From assembly GCF_037893015.1 (NCBI RefSeq), contig NC_133666.1, positions 626,846,310 to 626,910,309 on the forward strand: a stretch of DNA of 64,000 bases. Direction: 5' to 3'. Below are positions 26,501-38,459 of the stretch, one piece after another. The notes under the pieces are model-generated. The model worked only from the letters and a program-made list of their open reading frames with translations. It ran no database searches and was not told the origin of the DNA. A program made the position numbers and the translations under genes. The DNA is from Macrotis lagotis (taxonomy: Eukaryota > Chordata > Mammalia > Peramelemorphia > Peramelidae). How positions within the stretch are numbered: the first letter of the stretch is position 1; each line of letters opens with the position of its first letter.

Positions 26501-27950
26501 TGCGGAGACCGCTACTTCTGGGGCCTCTCTGGCCTCCGGTCCTCCGGGCTCTCCTTCACTCCTCCCGGCTGCCGCCCCGGGCCCTGTGAGGAGGGCAGAA
26601 GCCCTCTCAAAGCACCTGGGCCGACCCGCCCCACGGAGGTCCAGCCTGGTCACCCCCCGGCTTTGTGACTGGCCACATCTAGTAGTGGGTCTGGGTCTCA
26701 GGTCCCTCAGCAGAAAAATGAGGGCACCGAACTAGATTACCTTTCGGGCATGTGTGGCCTTCTTATTCCATGGGTGCCATGTAGAGTCCTGGTCTAGGAG
26801 TCCAGACCCTGATACTCTACTCCCTCCCGTTCCAGACCGGCCTCCCAAATTCCCTGATGTGCCTTATTGTTTCCTTAGATACAATGGAGGAAATGACTGA
26901 AGATGCCTTCCAACTCACGGCTTCTGTGGTTCTAGGATTCATGCATACACACTAATAGCCTCACCTATGCCTGCCCCTAGCCTCCTTGATTCCTATCTTT
27001 TCCCTTCCTGCATCTCTCCCCAGCCTGTTTCTGTTGCCAGGTAGGTGTATGAGAAAGTCGTTAGCATTTTCTTTGTTCTGTGGGTTCTGTGTCCTCATTC
27101 TGGGGTGGAGATCCCAAAGAGCCTTAATTTATTGCTCTCCCCCTCCCTCATTGCTGCCATCCATCAAGTACCTCAAACATTCCAAAACTTAGGAACTAGG
27201 AGAGGCTGGGAGGTCCAGGCCTGAGGGAGAATGAGCTGGCTTCCGGAACTGAATCATGGTGAGGAAGCCAGCCAAAACATTGGAGGAAAATGAGGGTGAT
27301 CAGCCTGGCGGGGTCAAAGAAGGGGTACATCTTTGCCGGGCTGTCCTAGATTTGAGGTCAAAGACCCTGGAATTTAATCTTTACTCTGTTGCATAACTCT
27401 AGATAGATTTTCCTTGCCTCAGTTTCCTTCTCTCTAAAAATAAATAAAGGGGGTTCCAAGGCATGATCCTATGCACTCTTCCCGGTGCCCAGTCTTTGCA
27501 GCCGAGGCCCAAGGAAGGCTCTGCACTCCCCTGGAATCCTCTAGGGTTTCAAGGATTCTAAAGGGTAACCTAAGATAGGGGAAAGGATAAGGCCCTTGCT
27601 GCCTGGAATGAAAGCACTGCCATGATAAGAATGAGGGAGGGAAGAAAAAAGATACTCTTTCTCTCTTTTATTCTACCCAGAGCTCATGGCCTTTGCCTTC
27701 ATTCTTTCCACAAATATTTCTCAAAAACAGGACAGCAGGTCTCATTGCCTGCCTAACCCTACTGCTTTGCCCCCCCTTCCCTCTCTCCGGGGAGACAAGA
27801 ATGAATCAGTCCCAGGCCGGAGGTCACAATCACCTAAGGAGCAGAAGAAAGATCCATGAATAAGTGCAAAGGAAGGCCAGGTGCAGTCCAAACACGTTAC
27901 TGTCCCTCCCCACGCAGGTTTCTTCAGAGATCTAGTGGGACTCAGAACAG
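26501..27950. other. Spacer between TNPO2 and the RNF11-like locus
   Basis: After the CpG shoulder ends near 26660 I find no gene. MIR-like relics occur at about 26690-26760 and 27355-27460 (TTGCCTCAGTTTCC followed by A-rich sequence). Confidence 0.45.
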
Positions 27951-28296
27951 GCCAGAAGCGAGTACACGTGGTTCCCGCCCCTCTACCTCCGCCAGCACCG
28001 AAGCAAGAGAAGGCGCCTCACCTGCGCGTGCACATGCGCATGACAAGCCCAGCGCCTCGCTCAGTTCCACGCCCCTCCCCCCGAGCGCACCCAGGACTGC
28101 AACTCCCACAATGCTCTGCGCCTCCTCGTTGCCGCACTTCCGGCTTGGGTTGTAAACAGGGCTGAGTCCTAGTTGGGTCGAGAAGCCGGGCGCTGGCGGC
28201 GGGGCACGGCCGGGCTAGGACCATCCGGGCTCTCCGGGCCTGGGAGCCTGGAAGGAGGGGCCTCGACCGGGCTGAGCGGGCCGGGCCGGGCCGGAC
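27951..28296 (+). promoter_or_regulatory. CpG-island promoter of the RNF11-like pseudogene
   Basis: The region is GC-rich. A ZNF143/STAF-type site ACTGCAACTCCCACAATGC lies at 28096-28114, an ETS site CACTTCCGGC at about 28135, and dense GC boxes before the ATG at 28297. It looks like a working housekeeping promoter although the downstream frame is broken. Confidence 0.6.
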
Positions 28297-30276
28297 ATGG
28301 CGAACGGTCTGAGTCGCAGCGGGCCGGCACCGGCCCTGGGGAGGAGACGGCGACCGGAGTCGCAGAGGACCTGTCGCTGCTCCACGACTCCCCCCGGGGA
28401 CCCGCCGGCCTACAGGGTGAGCACCGCGCCGGGCTGGCCGGGCCGGGCAGGAGGCCTCCCGGCGCTCCAGAGAAGCAGGACTGGGGGGACGAGGGACCCC
28501 CAATATCCGCGAGCACTGCCGGAGAGGCCAGGCAGAGCTCGGACGGGGAACTCTAAATCGGCCATGACCCCCACCCTGCCCCCCAGACGCAGAGCAGGGC
28601 TGGGGCCGGGGAACCCCGAGAACGCACCACCAGTCACTCAGTTCCCCAGAGTCGGGGCAGGGGCAGGGACCTCAGGTATCTCACCCACCACCCTCAGAGA
28701 GGTAGGACTGGGCATCCAGGACCACCAGGGGGCAGGGAGACCCCGGTTGTCCACTGCTGGAGACAGGAAACTTTTGGACTGTAATCTTTTTCACCCTAAA
28801 GACTAAAGAGAGGACGTGGTAGAGTAGAAGGGTAAGGGAATATAACTCAGTTGGTAAGGAGGCACCCTAGAATTTGCCAACCCAGCTAGGTCAGGACTGG
28901 GGCAAGGACTTAATCTAGAAATCCCAAGACAGAAACTCAGAAACCCTCCTACTGAATAGTCACCAAACAATGGAAATAGTACATTTAGAAGGGAGACCCA
29001 CTTCAATCCTGTCTCTTGACAGCAGCCCTGTGAACTTGTCCCTTCACCTGTTTTCTTCTCTAAAAAATGGAGTTGTATTAAATGATCTCTCAGACTCCTC
29101 CAGCTCTAGATCCAGATCAGACACCGAGATGGAGGAGCATATTGGAGTCAGGCAAGACGGTAGTGGACCAAGGTAGGGTTGTGGCATGAAGTGATTGGGG
29201 TTCAGGCCCATTGATGGAATGGAATCCTTAATTTTGTATTAGGATACCCCAAGAACAACAGTAAAGGAGGTTCTATGGGTAAAGGACTGACAGATCTCCT
29301 TAAAGCAGATCTCTTGGCCCTGCTAGATGTAGGCAGATGGAAGGATGAGCTCCTCAGAGACAAATTGCCTTGTATATCCTGTCCCCACCCCCACCCAGTA
29401 TACCACCCATCGCCAAACCAGAGTCAACTGGCCACACAGCTCACAGAGGAGCAGATCGACCTCAACTGGCTCTGAGGGGTCTGAAAAGAAATTGAAAGAG
29501 TAAGGGTGGGGAACAGGATGAGGATGTCCCAGGCTCCTGAAGGGAACATTGCTTTAGACCTACAGCCTATTCCTCCACAAAGTAGAAATCTGAGGCTCCT
29601 CAGTAGCTTGGGGGGGGGGGGGGGGCTGGCCAAAGGGCAAGAGAATTAAAATTGAGACTTTTTTTTTCTTTTTAGGAGCCAAGTCTGGGGAAATATCCAG
29701 GCCCATAAGATACACCCATTAATATGTACTTGACTGGATCCTTGAGCTCAACCCCAATTGGGCCATTTTTAGAGCTCACAATTCATGTCCCCCTGGCTAG
29801 GTCCCAAACCCCAAGTCTGACAGCTCCTAGAGGGCAAGGTTTGGGTCTCTCCCGAAATGTGAACTAAAAGGCAGGTCAGATCATCTACTTTTGTTTTCTC
29901 CAGACAGATTCCCAAGAGGTCTAGGCCCACCATTACTTGAAGGCAGGTCCTAGTGTTTCCTCAATCAAGAGTGTAATTCAAGGCCAAGCACACAGTGGGA
30001 AGCCTCTGTAAGGATCAGAGCTGAGATGCTAGCCTGGGAGTATAGGGGAATTGATGTGGGGTGGGGTGCAGAAGAATGAGAAGTGGTGCTATACATTCAT
30101 CCATCCCTGGTCCCTGTAGGTATGTGAACTGCATGTTGGACTTTGTGTGGGGATGCCATGCACTTCTTGCCATGCCTGCACACCTACCACTTCCACTGCA
30201 TTGATGACTGGCTCATGTGCTCTCTTGCATGGAGCCAGTGGATACAGCCCTGCGTTCCTCTTATGAGACAAGCTGA
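28297..30276 (+). pseudogene. RNF11-like unprocessed pseudogene
   Basis: Three exon-like blocks match RNF11, a small RING-H2 E3 ligase of 154 residues. Block 1 (28297-28416) starts ATGGCGAACGGTCTG, like RNF11 MGNCL, and in another frame reads EDLSLLHDS (RNF11 DDISLLHES); a GTGAGC donor follows. Block 2 (about 29380-29499) reads HPVYHPSPNQSQLATQLTEE (RNF11 VYHPTPSQTRLATQLTEE). It has then lost about 45-50 bases and resumes as GSEKKLK before a GTAAGG donor. Block 3 (30120-30276) reads YVNCMLDFVWG, then after a shift FLPCLHTYHFHCIDDWLM, then after a further small deletion CMEPVDTALRSSYETS and a stop. Introns and splice sites are kept, so this is not a retrocopy. At least three frame breaks and partial loss of the RING make a functional protein unlikely. 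Confidence 0.82.
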
Positions 30277-31043
30277 ATTTGGAGCCTGACAGCCAACATA
30301 TCCCCTGGGCCTACTCAGGTGAGCCCCAGGGGGGAAACAGCAGCCATTGGAGCTAGAAATTGTTCACATTTGGGGAACATACCAAAGAATGCTGAAGTTT
30401 AGACTGGCACCCACTCAAGAGGTGGTAGTCTCATGGATGTCTATACACTTGACCTGGGACAGACCAAGCTGACACATCAGTGTCCCTAGCTCAAAGTTTG
30501 ACTCTCAATTGAAGTAGTTTCCCCTCACTCCACTATGTATTATTTCTACTGCTGAGTTTTTAAAGATGAAAACTAATTATTCTCAACCCCACAATGGTAA
30601 GCCCTGTAGTATGTGGAGCTTTCCCTAGTGGTTACAGAAAAGGAGGCATTTTGAATTCTAATTCCAAAAGTCAAAATGTCCTTTATGGCTAAAATATAGT
30701 GAGGATTGGGGTGGGGAGGGTGCAGAAGGAACTAATTATACTGGTCCAATCTCTGCTTGGTGGGGCAATGAAACCCAGGCAACTTTACTAACAAGCCTGA
30801 TATTTTGGAGCTCCTTTTTAACCTGTCCCTCCTCATATCTGAGGATGTGAGAAAGAATTTAACAGATCCCCATCTGTTTCTGACCTGGTGGTTCAGAATC
30901 ATGGTCACTCCTAAGTTGGGTCAATTTTGATCGTAGTATCCATTCTATTCTTTCATAAGCATAAACCTGGGAATTGGGGTATTCCATCAGTCCTTCCCCT
31001 ACTCCCTGGGCAGGCTGAATCTTGCTTACCTTAAAGACTAAAA
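30277..31043. other. Downstream of the RNF11-like locus
   Basis: No gene is seen. The stretch may contain decayed 3' UTR of the RNF11-like gene; an AATAAA candidate on the plus strand lies further on, at 31579-31584. Confidence 0.35.
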
Positions 31044-31192
31044 GGGGAAGCTAGGTGGCGGAGTGGATAGAGAACTGGCCCTGGAGTTAGGAGTACCTGA
31101 GTTCAAATCCAGCCTCAGACACTTAATAATTACTTAGCAGTGTGGCCTTGGGCAAGCCACTTAACCCCACTGCCTTGCAAAAAAAAAAAAAA
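31044..31192 (+). repeat. WSINE-type SINE
   Basis: Full-length copy with an A tail, flanked by the direct repeat AAAGACTAA on both sides. Confidence 0.92.
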
Positions 31193-32339
31193 GACTAAGA
31201 ACAATGGGTCATGCAAGTCCTACTTGGGGGAACAGGGCTCTTAAGAAGTTTGTTTTTTTAAGCTAAACTAATTCTGTGGAGCAGGGATGCAGAGGGAAAC
31301 AGTATGAAATGGTTTCACACATAGGGTTCACCTAAGGACCTACAGCCTTCAACATAGACAAGACATATATAAATACCCAAACACATAGCCCTCTCCCTCC
31401 AAATGCCAGAGCATAGCCCCCCTTTTGCTGATAAGGGCTCTCCCCCCAGTCATTGGGGGTATCCCTAGGTCACCCACAACATAGGAGAAGGGTGACTAGA
31501 GAGGAGCCTCATAAATTATTATCTCTGGCTAGTTCCAGTAAGAGATGAAAAGGGCCCCTGATCACGTGGGAGACAAGCAATAAAATATGTTTCACATTAA
31601 ATGGGACCCCTGTGCTGTTTGAAATGAGGATTGGGGCTGGAGAAAACTTCAATAGCCTTCAGTCCTGCCAGAGTGACAGACCTTTGATTTTCTTAAAGCC
31701 ATCGGAAGGACAGAACTTCAGGACTCAGTTTCCCTGGGGGAGATGAACGAAAATCCAAATGCTTGGGGGTTCCTTAGAAGGGATGATCACAGTTTGTCAG
31801 AGAAACCTGAGCAGAAGATAAAATGGCTCAGCTCCCTCCAGACAATGGGTAGAATTACTCTCCTTGACATGAGCAAGCTCAGGGCAGTGTTTTCTCAGGA
31901 GTATTGGAAGTCCTCTATGCAGAGCTCAAATCCTATCTCATTCCAGTATGTTCCACTGAACCAAAGGGGAGAGCTCAAGAAGTACTGGACTTCATGTCTA
32001 CAGCTGAAGTAAGCAAATAAATAGGAGTCCTTAGGTTATGATTCTCAGGACCCCAATCATTCACAGAAATCAACTGGCAGAGCACCAGGGGATCAGCAGA
32101 CTTCATTTTCCCTGGGCCTTGCAGTTAAAGAGGTGAAAGCCAGAGGGATACTAGCTAATGTACTTTCTGGGTTCAAATCCAGACTTTATAAAATGAAAAG
32201 GACTGGATTAGGTGGGCTCTAAAGTCCCTTCCAGCTCAACATCAATGAGCTTGTGCTCTTAGGCCTGGGACTCCCAGCTTATAAGAATAAGCTAACAGGC
32301 AGGGAACAGAAGCTGCCTCCAGAAGGAACACATACAGGC
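31193..32339. other. Intergenic stretch before TRIR 3' end
   Basis: A MIR-like tail lies at about 32165-32262 (GGGTTCAAATCCAGAC, then CCTTCCAGCTCAACATC). A short open frame at 31743-32012 has no recognisable similarity and I do not call it a gene. Confidence 0.4.
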
Positions 32340-34029
32340 AGCTCTTAGATCACTTTTTTATTTCCATTTAAAGTCAGCATTTTAAAACATTAATTCCTTG
32401 GGTAAAGGTAAAGGGGCCACACAAAGGGCTATGTGTGGGGGTAGAGAAAGAGAGCCAGAAGGAAGAAAAATGACCAGTGTCTACTCCCAAGTTCAGAGGA
32501 GCAGAACAGTACCCCAGGAGAGCAGGAACTACATCCCTACCACCCACTTGCATCCTGAAGCATTACCTCACTGTCCAGGGACAAGCATCATCCATGCTAC
32601 TGGGAGGCAAAAAAGGGTCTTTTGGGAAGAAATGGGAAAGCACAAGGAGCAAAAGCCCCAACAAGCCTTTGGGGATGAAGTTTGCCCCCAAAGCTACCTA
32701 GGACATCAAACTGGGATCAGACAGAAACATCATTCAGAGGCAAGGGACAGTCTTCACTCCCCAGTCAAGTTCACATCCCCTGGCCAAAGGGCAAGAGAAA
32801 CACTGGGTCAAAGGAATGGTCCCTTCATCATTTTCCCAACACAACACACATGAAACACTCACCCCACCACACTTCCCCAGGCACCTGAACACAGACTGAA
32901 GGGGATAGTTAAAACAAAAGCAAAAATTAAAAAGTTAAATTTGAGATGTCCCTGAAACATGGCCTTAAATGAAAACCTTCAGAGGAAAATTCATCCTCAA
33001 AAGCTATCACTTATGAAGAGGATGCAATGGGGCAAACCACAGGGTTTTTTTTGGGGGGGGAGTAAGCCAGGAGGAAAGGGAGACAGAAATATGGACACTT
33101 GGATTTAGGACTTGTGGACACCAAGATATTTTTAAAAACCTGTTTTAGGAGAGTCTTGCTTGACCTGAAGAGAGAGGATTGGCACAGATATTGGCCTCAC
33201 AGTAGGCCAACTAGTTACAATAGATGTCTCTGATGTTGGAACTCCCTTGAAAGTCAAAGATTCAAAGGGGCCCTGGAGAAGGGGGGGGGTGAGGACATTG
33301 GGGAGAGAGAAATAGAAGACATGGGGGGCAGAGCATATACATCACAGAGAACCTGGGCAGTCAATCTAGAGAAAAAAAGTGAGGAACAGTCAAAACTCCA
33401 CTGAACTCCAATGTCCAGTGCCACCTGCTGATGCCACCCAAACCACCACAGGGTGAAATCAAATAGGAACCAAGCTCATAAGAACCCCAGCAAAACCCAC
33501 TAGCCCCATCTTCAGAAAGGGGGTGTTTCCGACCAGCCCCTACTGCGCCCAAGGGACAAAGATAGTTTCTCAAGAGATACAAGTCTACCAAACCAGAAGG
33601 GTCCCTAGAAAAGATGGCAGTATCAACACAGACCTTGGGTACAACTCAGGGAGAAGTCATTCTCAATTTCCTAACCTGTCTTTAATTAAAAAAAAAAAGA
33701 AAAGAAAAAAGAAGAAACAAAAATCCTCCAACTATTTAGTTGAGTTCTTTACTTCCCAGAAGTGATGGGGAAGAAAGGGAGGGGGGAGGGGGAATGAAGG
33801 ATTGAAGAGGGTGGTAGGGAGGAAAAAGATTGAGAGAAACAGTAAACCACATACTAATAAGTCTCAGAAGTCAAGTGCTCAAGGTATAAAAAGTCTTGAA
33901 GAATCATCCGCTGGCGCCAGAAAGCTACAAGTTTGTCTTCTGTGTTTTGAGTCCTTGGTGAAAATGCTATTGTTCTTTTGCTGCGTTAAATAAGTATGTA
34001 CAATGCAGAAAGTCCTTGGCGGAAAAGAG
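32340..34029 (-). other. TRIR: Possible TRIR 3' UTR
   Basis: A minus-strand AATAAA (plus TTTATT at 32357-32362) is the clearest poly(A) signal downstream of the TRIR stop, implying a UTR of about 1.7 kb. A nearer signal could be used instead. No other gene is seen in the interval. Confidence 0.4.
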
Positions 34030-35639
34030 TTATTTCACCAGGGGCCGGGTTTTGTCATCATCACTGCACTGATGTGCCTTGTATTTTTTCACTTCCGCCA
34101 TGTACTTGGCCCAAGCGTCTCCTTTACTTGTCATAACCTGGGGAGCAGGGGGGGGAGACAGGCACAAGAACCATGAGGCCTACAGGCAAAGGGCTTTGGG
34201 ATGCCCAAGGCCCAGTTCTTTGCCTTGAGCCAGGTGCATAGTAGCCTAAAGGGGGAAGGTCCTTTTCGCTGTGAGGTTCAGACTTGTGTTGTGACTCTGG
34301 CTAGCCAGTCCTATTCTCCCTGAAGGAAAAGCCACCCTAGACCCCAGGACTGCACATGCCACCCAAACTCACCTCATCCTCCGTCTTCTGCTTCTTGGCT
34401 ACTATTCCTGTCTTGAGGGCTAGCTTGTTCCCGCCTCTCCGCTTGCCCACCTGGGTGAAGGGATAGAAGACTGCAACCATTATAGGAGCCCTGGGGGCTG
34501 CCCTGGCGGCCATGTAGCCCACTACACAACGGGACAGGGAGTCCTGGCCTTAGATCATCTTAGCTCCTCATGCCTGTCGTGTAGTACCAAGCCGTGCCCA
34601 GCCTGGCCAACCTACGCAGCAATCAGAGAGGAGCACAAGGGACTTCTCAGGAAGATGCAGCCCGAACCTGCCCAGTCAGCCCCGGCGGGGCAGTGAGCCT
34701 GATGATAAGCCTGGCTCCACCTAACACCGCCCCCCCCCCCCAGCCAGACCTCCCCACTCCAGCCCGTCCCCCCCAAAAGAACCGGACCCCTAAGCACAGC
34801 GGTTAGAGGACAGCCAGCTGCCCACGCCATCTGGGCATCTCAAGCAACGACTAGTCTCGGAGAGCCCCGCTCCAGCGGCTGATGGTTCCCGAGCACCTTG
34901 CTTGGGCCGTCTCCCCCTTTCCGGCCCGAGTCCCCCCAACACACTTCCAAGCCGCCGCGCACCCCCCCTTCCCGCCCCCTTCCATCCGGAGCAGTAGCAA
35001 AGGTCGAATTTCGGGGGGTGAGGATGACAACAAAAGCGGGGGCCCCGGCCGGGCCGGGCGGCTCCGGGGTTTAAAAGGCGGGGAGGGGAGGCCCCGGGGG
35101 CGCCGCCCCGCCTCCCGCCCTCGCCGGCGCCCAGCCCGCCGCCCCGCTCCCCGGGGCCCCCCTCTGTCCCTCGGTCTCTGTCTGTCTGTCTGTCCCGGCG
35201 GCGCGGCGCGGCCCGTCCCGCCCTCCCGCGGGCGGCGGCTCCTTACGAAGCTGAGCGCCGCCGGGCCGGGCCCGCTCCTCTTCTTCGGCTCGCCGGCGCC
35301 GGCCGGAGCGGCGGCGGCGGCCCCCGGGGGCGCGGGCGGCTCGTCCGGGCCCTGCTGCTGCTGCCGCTGCCGCCGCCGCTCCTCCTCCTCCTCCATCTTC
35401 CGCTTGAACAGCTCCAGGAAGCTGCCGTCGTTGGCGAACAGGTTCACGCCCCCCGAGGCCGGGCCCGACGCCGCCGCCGCGTCCTCCTCCTCCTCCCCGG
35501 CCCCCGAGCCCGCCCCGGCCTCGGCCCCGGCCCCGCCCGGCCCGGGCCACCGGCTCCCGCCGCCCCCGCCGGCGCCGCCGCCCGCGGGGCCCGCCGGCTC
35601 CCGGCCCGGAGGCTCCGCCCGTCTCCCTCGGGCCGCCAT
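34030..35639 (-). CDS. TRIR: TRIR (C19orf43), telomerase RNA-interacting RNase
   Basis: Three exons, 35247-35639, 34373-34450 and 34030-34137, total 579 bases, 192 residues (human 176). The start is MAARGRRAEPPGREPAGPAG and the end HQCSDDDKTRPLVK. The first exon encodes a Gly/Ala/Pro- and Glu-rich low-complexity region longer than in human. Within it sits the conserved block SGGVNLFANDGSFLELFKRK, followed by a Glu/Arg/Gln-rich coiled stretch. Exon 2 holds the basic segment VGKRRGGNKLALKTGIVAKK, and exon 3 the TSKGDAWAKYMAEVKKYKAH block. Human TRIR is reported as an exoribonuclease that binds telomerase RNA; no standard nuclease motif is obvious. The start codon overlaps a YY1-type AAAATGGCGGC. 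Confidence 0.94.
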
Positions 35640-35760
35640 TTTGTGACCAGGCGCCGCGCAGAGGACGCCGGGAAGGCCGCCGGCCCGCGCAGAGCCCGCC
35701 TCCCGGCGGCTTCCGGGCAAAGGATTGTGGGAAGCGGCGCCCCCTCCGCGCCCCCGCCCA
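35640..35760 (-). promoter_or_regulatory. TRIR promoter
   Basis: The CpG island upstream of TRIR holds a ZNF143-like GGATTGTGGGAAG at about 35722 and a CTTCCGGG ETS-type site at about 35710. A YY1-type site spans the start codon. Confidence 0.55.
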
Positions 35761-36623
35761 GCCCGGCCCCCGCGGCGCGCCCCCCCCCCGCCGCCTCCAT
35801 CCGGGCTCCTCCGGCCCCGGGGCTTCCTCCTGTCCGCAGACAGCGGCCTCCGCACCTCGCGCTTCTGCCGCAGGCCCCGGGGGAAGGAGACCTGGCACTG
35901 CCCAGGCCGGGCATGGGGAGCGCCCAAGGAACGCGAATTAGGATCCGACGAGCCTTCCCCGTGTCCAGACCCGTTCCTAACTCAGAGTGCCGGGTGGCCT
36001 AGCGGGGTAAAGCCAAGCCATAACCCTTCCCGGATGCCTAGGTACGGGCCACTAAACTTTGACCCCCTTGGGGGCAGAATCACAGAGTCCCCCGCCTCAG
36101 ATTTTTTTCCTAGAATGAATGAATGAATGATTAAATACTTACTTAGGTTCTGAATCTTCTCTAGCATCTCACTTGGCGATCTCTTCAGCTCCCACGGACT
36201 CCACCCATTTCTCATTGCTGGGAATTCTAAATCCGCCCCTCTAGTCCCAAACTAGATGTCTTCTGGCATCTTAAACTGGACACAGTTAAAACTAAACTCA
36301 TTATCTCTCCTCCCCCTGTTAGCATTCGCCCACTCATCCGTACTCATCCTCATCCCCCCAAATTCCATGACTTGCCCCATCCTTCCTTTTTCTACCTCTC
36401 CACCTTCTATACCGTATTTTCTCCTCAGGCACCTATGTGCACAAGACTTTAGGAAAAAGCAATCTCTACCCTCAAGATGCATATATTTTAAGAGGGAAAA
36501 AACGACACATTATCTACCATAATATGATCTAAAATTGAAATAACAAAAAGTCAGGTTATCCATTCTCTTACGTTTACCAAAAAACCTATAGGTGAAAGAC
36601 CTCATTGAAGATGTTAACCAAGT
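35761..36623. other. Spacer upstream of TRIR
   Basis: CpG-island shoulder to about 36000, then ordinary sequence with a short AATG tetranucleotide run at about 36113-36130. No gene is seen. Confidence 0.5.
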
Positions 36624-36771
36624 GGGGCAGCTAGGTGGCGCAGCGGATAGAGCACCGGCCCTGGAGTCAGGAGTACCTGAGTTCAAATCCAACCTCAGAC
36701 ACGTAATAATTACCTAGCTGTGTGGGCCTTGGGCAATCCGCTTAACCCCATTGCCCTGCCAAAAAAAAAAA
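36624..36771 (+). repeat. WSINE-type SINE
   Basis: Full-length copy with an A tail. Its head is a near-perfect consensus, GGGGCAGCTAGGTGGCGCAG. Confidence 0.93.
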
Positions 36772-37246
36772 GTCACACAAAGTTGTAAAATTAGGTTATG
36801 CATTAGTAAATAAAGGTGTCATTGATTACTTTATCCTCTTACCCATCCATAAAGTCCATTCTATGTCAGAATATGAAAGATCCAATTATCAGCAGGTCTG
36901 CTGTCTCTTGACTTGATATTTCATGTTGTTATCAGATATGTTGAAGACAATTAAACCATTGGTCTTCTCCCTTTCCAAAATGTCATAAGTATAAGAATTT
37001 ATTTAAGTCTCATAGAGATAACCAGACCAGTTCCCTGCCATCTCAGGGTGACCTTTGTCTGATTGTTGACACAACTCTGGAAGCCAAACTTGTAGTGCAA
37101 TGAGAGGGGAACCAGGTTGTTTCACAGACAGAGGTAGTCTTCAGATTTATAGCTGGAGAGACTCAGACCTCGAGAGGGACATGGGACAGAGGCTAACATT
37201 CAGACTTACAAACCCAGTTAGAGACTGAGAAAACAATTTTTTCAGC

Positions 37247-37392
37247 TTTTTTTTTTTTGCAAGGCAGTGGCCTTAAGTGGCTTTCCCAAGGTCACACAGC
37301 TAGGTAATTATTAAGTGTCTGAGGCCAGATTTGAACTTGGCTACTCCTGACTCCAGGGCCAGTGCTCTATCCACTGTGCCATCTAGCCCCCC
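37247..37392 (-). repeat. WSINE-type SINE (first of adjacent pair)
   Basis: Reverse full-length copy bounded on both sides by AAAACAATTTTTT-like sequence, the presumed target-site duplication. Confidence 0.92.
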
Positions 37393-37403
37393 GGAAAAAA
37401 CAA

Positions 37404-37561
37404 TTTTTTTAGGGGTTTTTTTTTGCAAGGCAAAAGGGGTTAAGCGGCTTGCCCAAGACCACACAGCTAGGTAGTTATTAAGTGTCTGAGACCGGATTTG
37501 AACCCAGGTCCTCCTTGACTCCAGGCCCGGTGCTTTATCCACTACGCCACCTAGCCGCCCC
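37404..37561 (-). repeat. WSINE-type SINE (second of adjacent pair)
   Basis: Second reverse copy immediately right of the first. It is bounded by the same AAAACAATTTTT word, which occurs three times around the pair. Confidence 0.92.
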
Positions 37562-38290
37562 AAAAACAATTTTTGATCAAAAATATATGATTAAAGAAAT
37601 TTAATTTTTACAACATACCGAGAAATATGGTTGCTAAGGAGGAATGTTTTGAGAATCAGTCACATGGATGGTGAGTGAGGTCAAAAAGCTTCTATATTAT
37701 AAATAAAGAATTACAGTGAGGATGCATAGAATATCAAAACATTAGGCAGGTCATGATTGCTGACACGTAGTGCTTTAAGGCTTTGTAAACTTTAAAAATA
37801 TAGGGTTAAAAATAGAATGACAGAAAATATAGGTTGGATATGGAGTTTTATTGTCTAGAATTTACCTTATACCTATAGGTGGAAGCCATCTACATAAGAT
37901 GACAATCTGAAGGAGAGGGAGACCAGGATATTTAGGCAGGAGGAAAAGGATTTTGGGGAAAAGGCAGGGGAAATCAAGATGTTTATATATATCAATAAGA
38001 ATAGACCAAACATTAAATCTCTCTAGAGGTTTATGGTTGTACAAAATCTCATCAAAGAGCATCAGCCTAAGGGCAGCTATGTGCACAAGACTTTGGGACT
38101 TTTTTGCCTTACAAAAAAAAACAAAACTAAAGAGTATCGGCCTCATACAATGCTATCTTGTCTAAGAGAGGACACATTCTTTCCTGGATTAAAGTATTGG
38201 GAGGACCAGACAAGTATTCCTTTCTAAGTCTAAAGGACACATTCCATTTCTCACGATAATTAAGAAAACAATCTTTGACCAAGAATATAG

Positions 38291-38449
38291 GGTTTGGTTT
38301 TTTTAGGTTTTTGCAAGGCAAATGGGGTTAAGTGGCTTGCCCGAGGTCACACAGCTAGGTCATTATTAAGTGTCTGAGATCGGATTTGAACACAAGTACT
38401 CCTGACTCCAGGGCTGGTGCTTTATCCACTGCGCCACCTAGCGGCCCCC
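38291..38449 (-). repeat. WSINE-type SINE
   Basis: Reverse full-length copy with a perfect 10-base target duplication, AAGAATATAG, at 38281-38290 and 38450-38459. Confidence 0.95.
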
Positions 38450-38459
38450 AAGAATATAG

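Noticed and set aside
26450-26735. Small plus-strand frames divergent from TNPO2
   Set aside because: They are CpG-island frames without similarity or a credible splice pattern. A divergent noncoding transcript is possible but not supported.
31743-32012. 89-codon plus-strand frame
   Set aside because: No recognisable similarity, no splice or promoter context, and a length expected by chance.
34851-35927. 358-codon minus-strand frame
   Set aside because: It reads through the TRIR first exon into intron and promoter. TRIR itself uses only the 131 codons from 35639.
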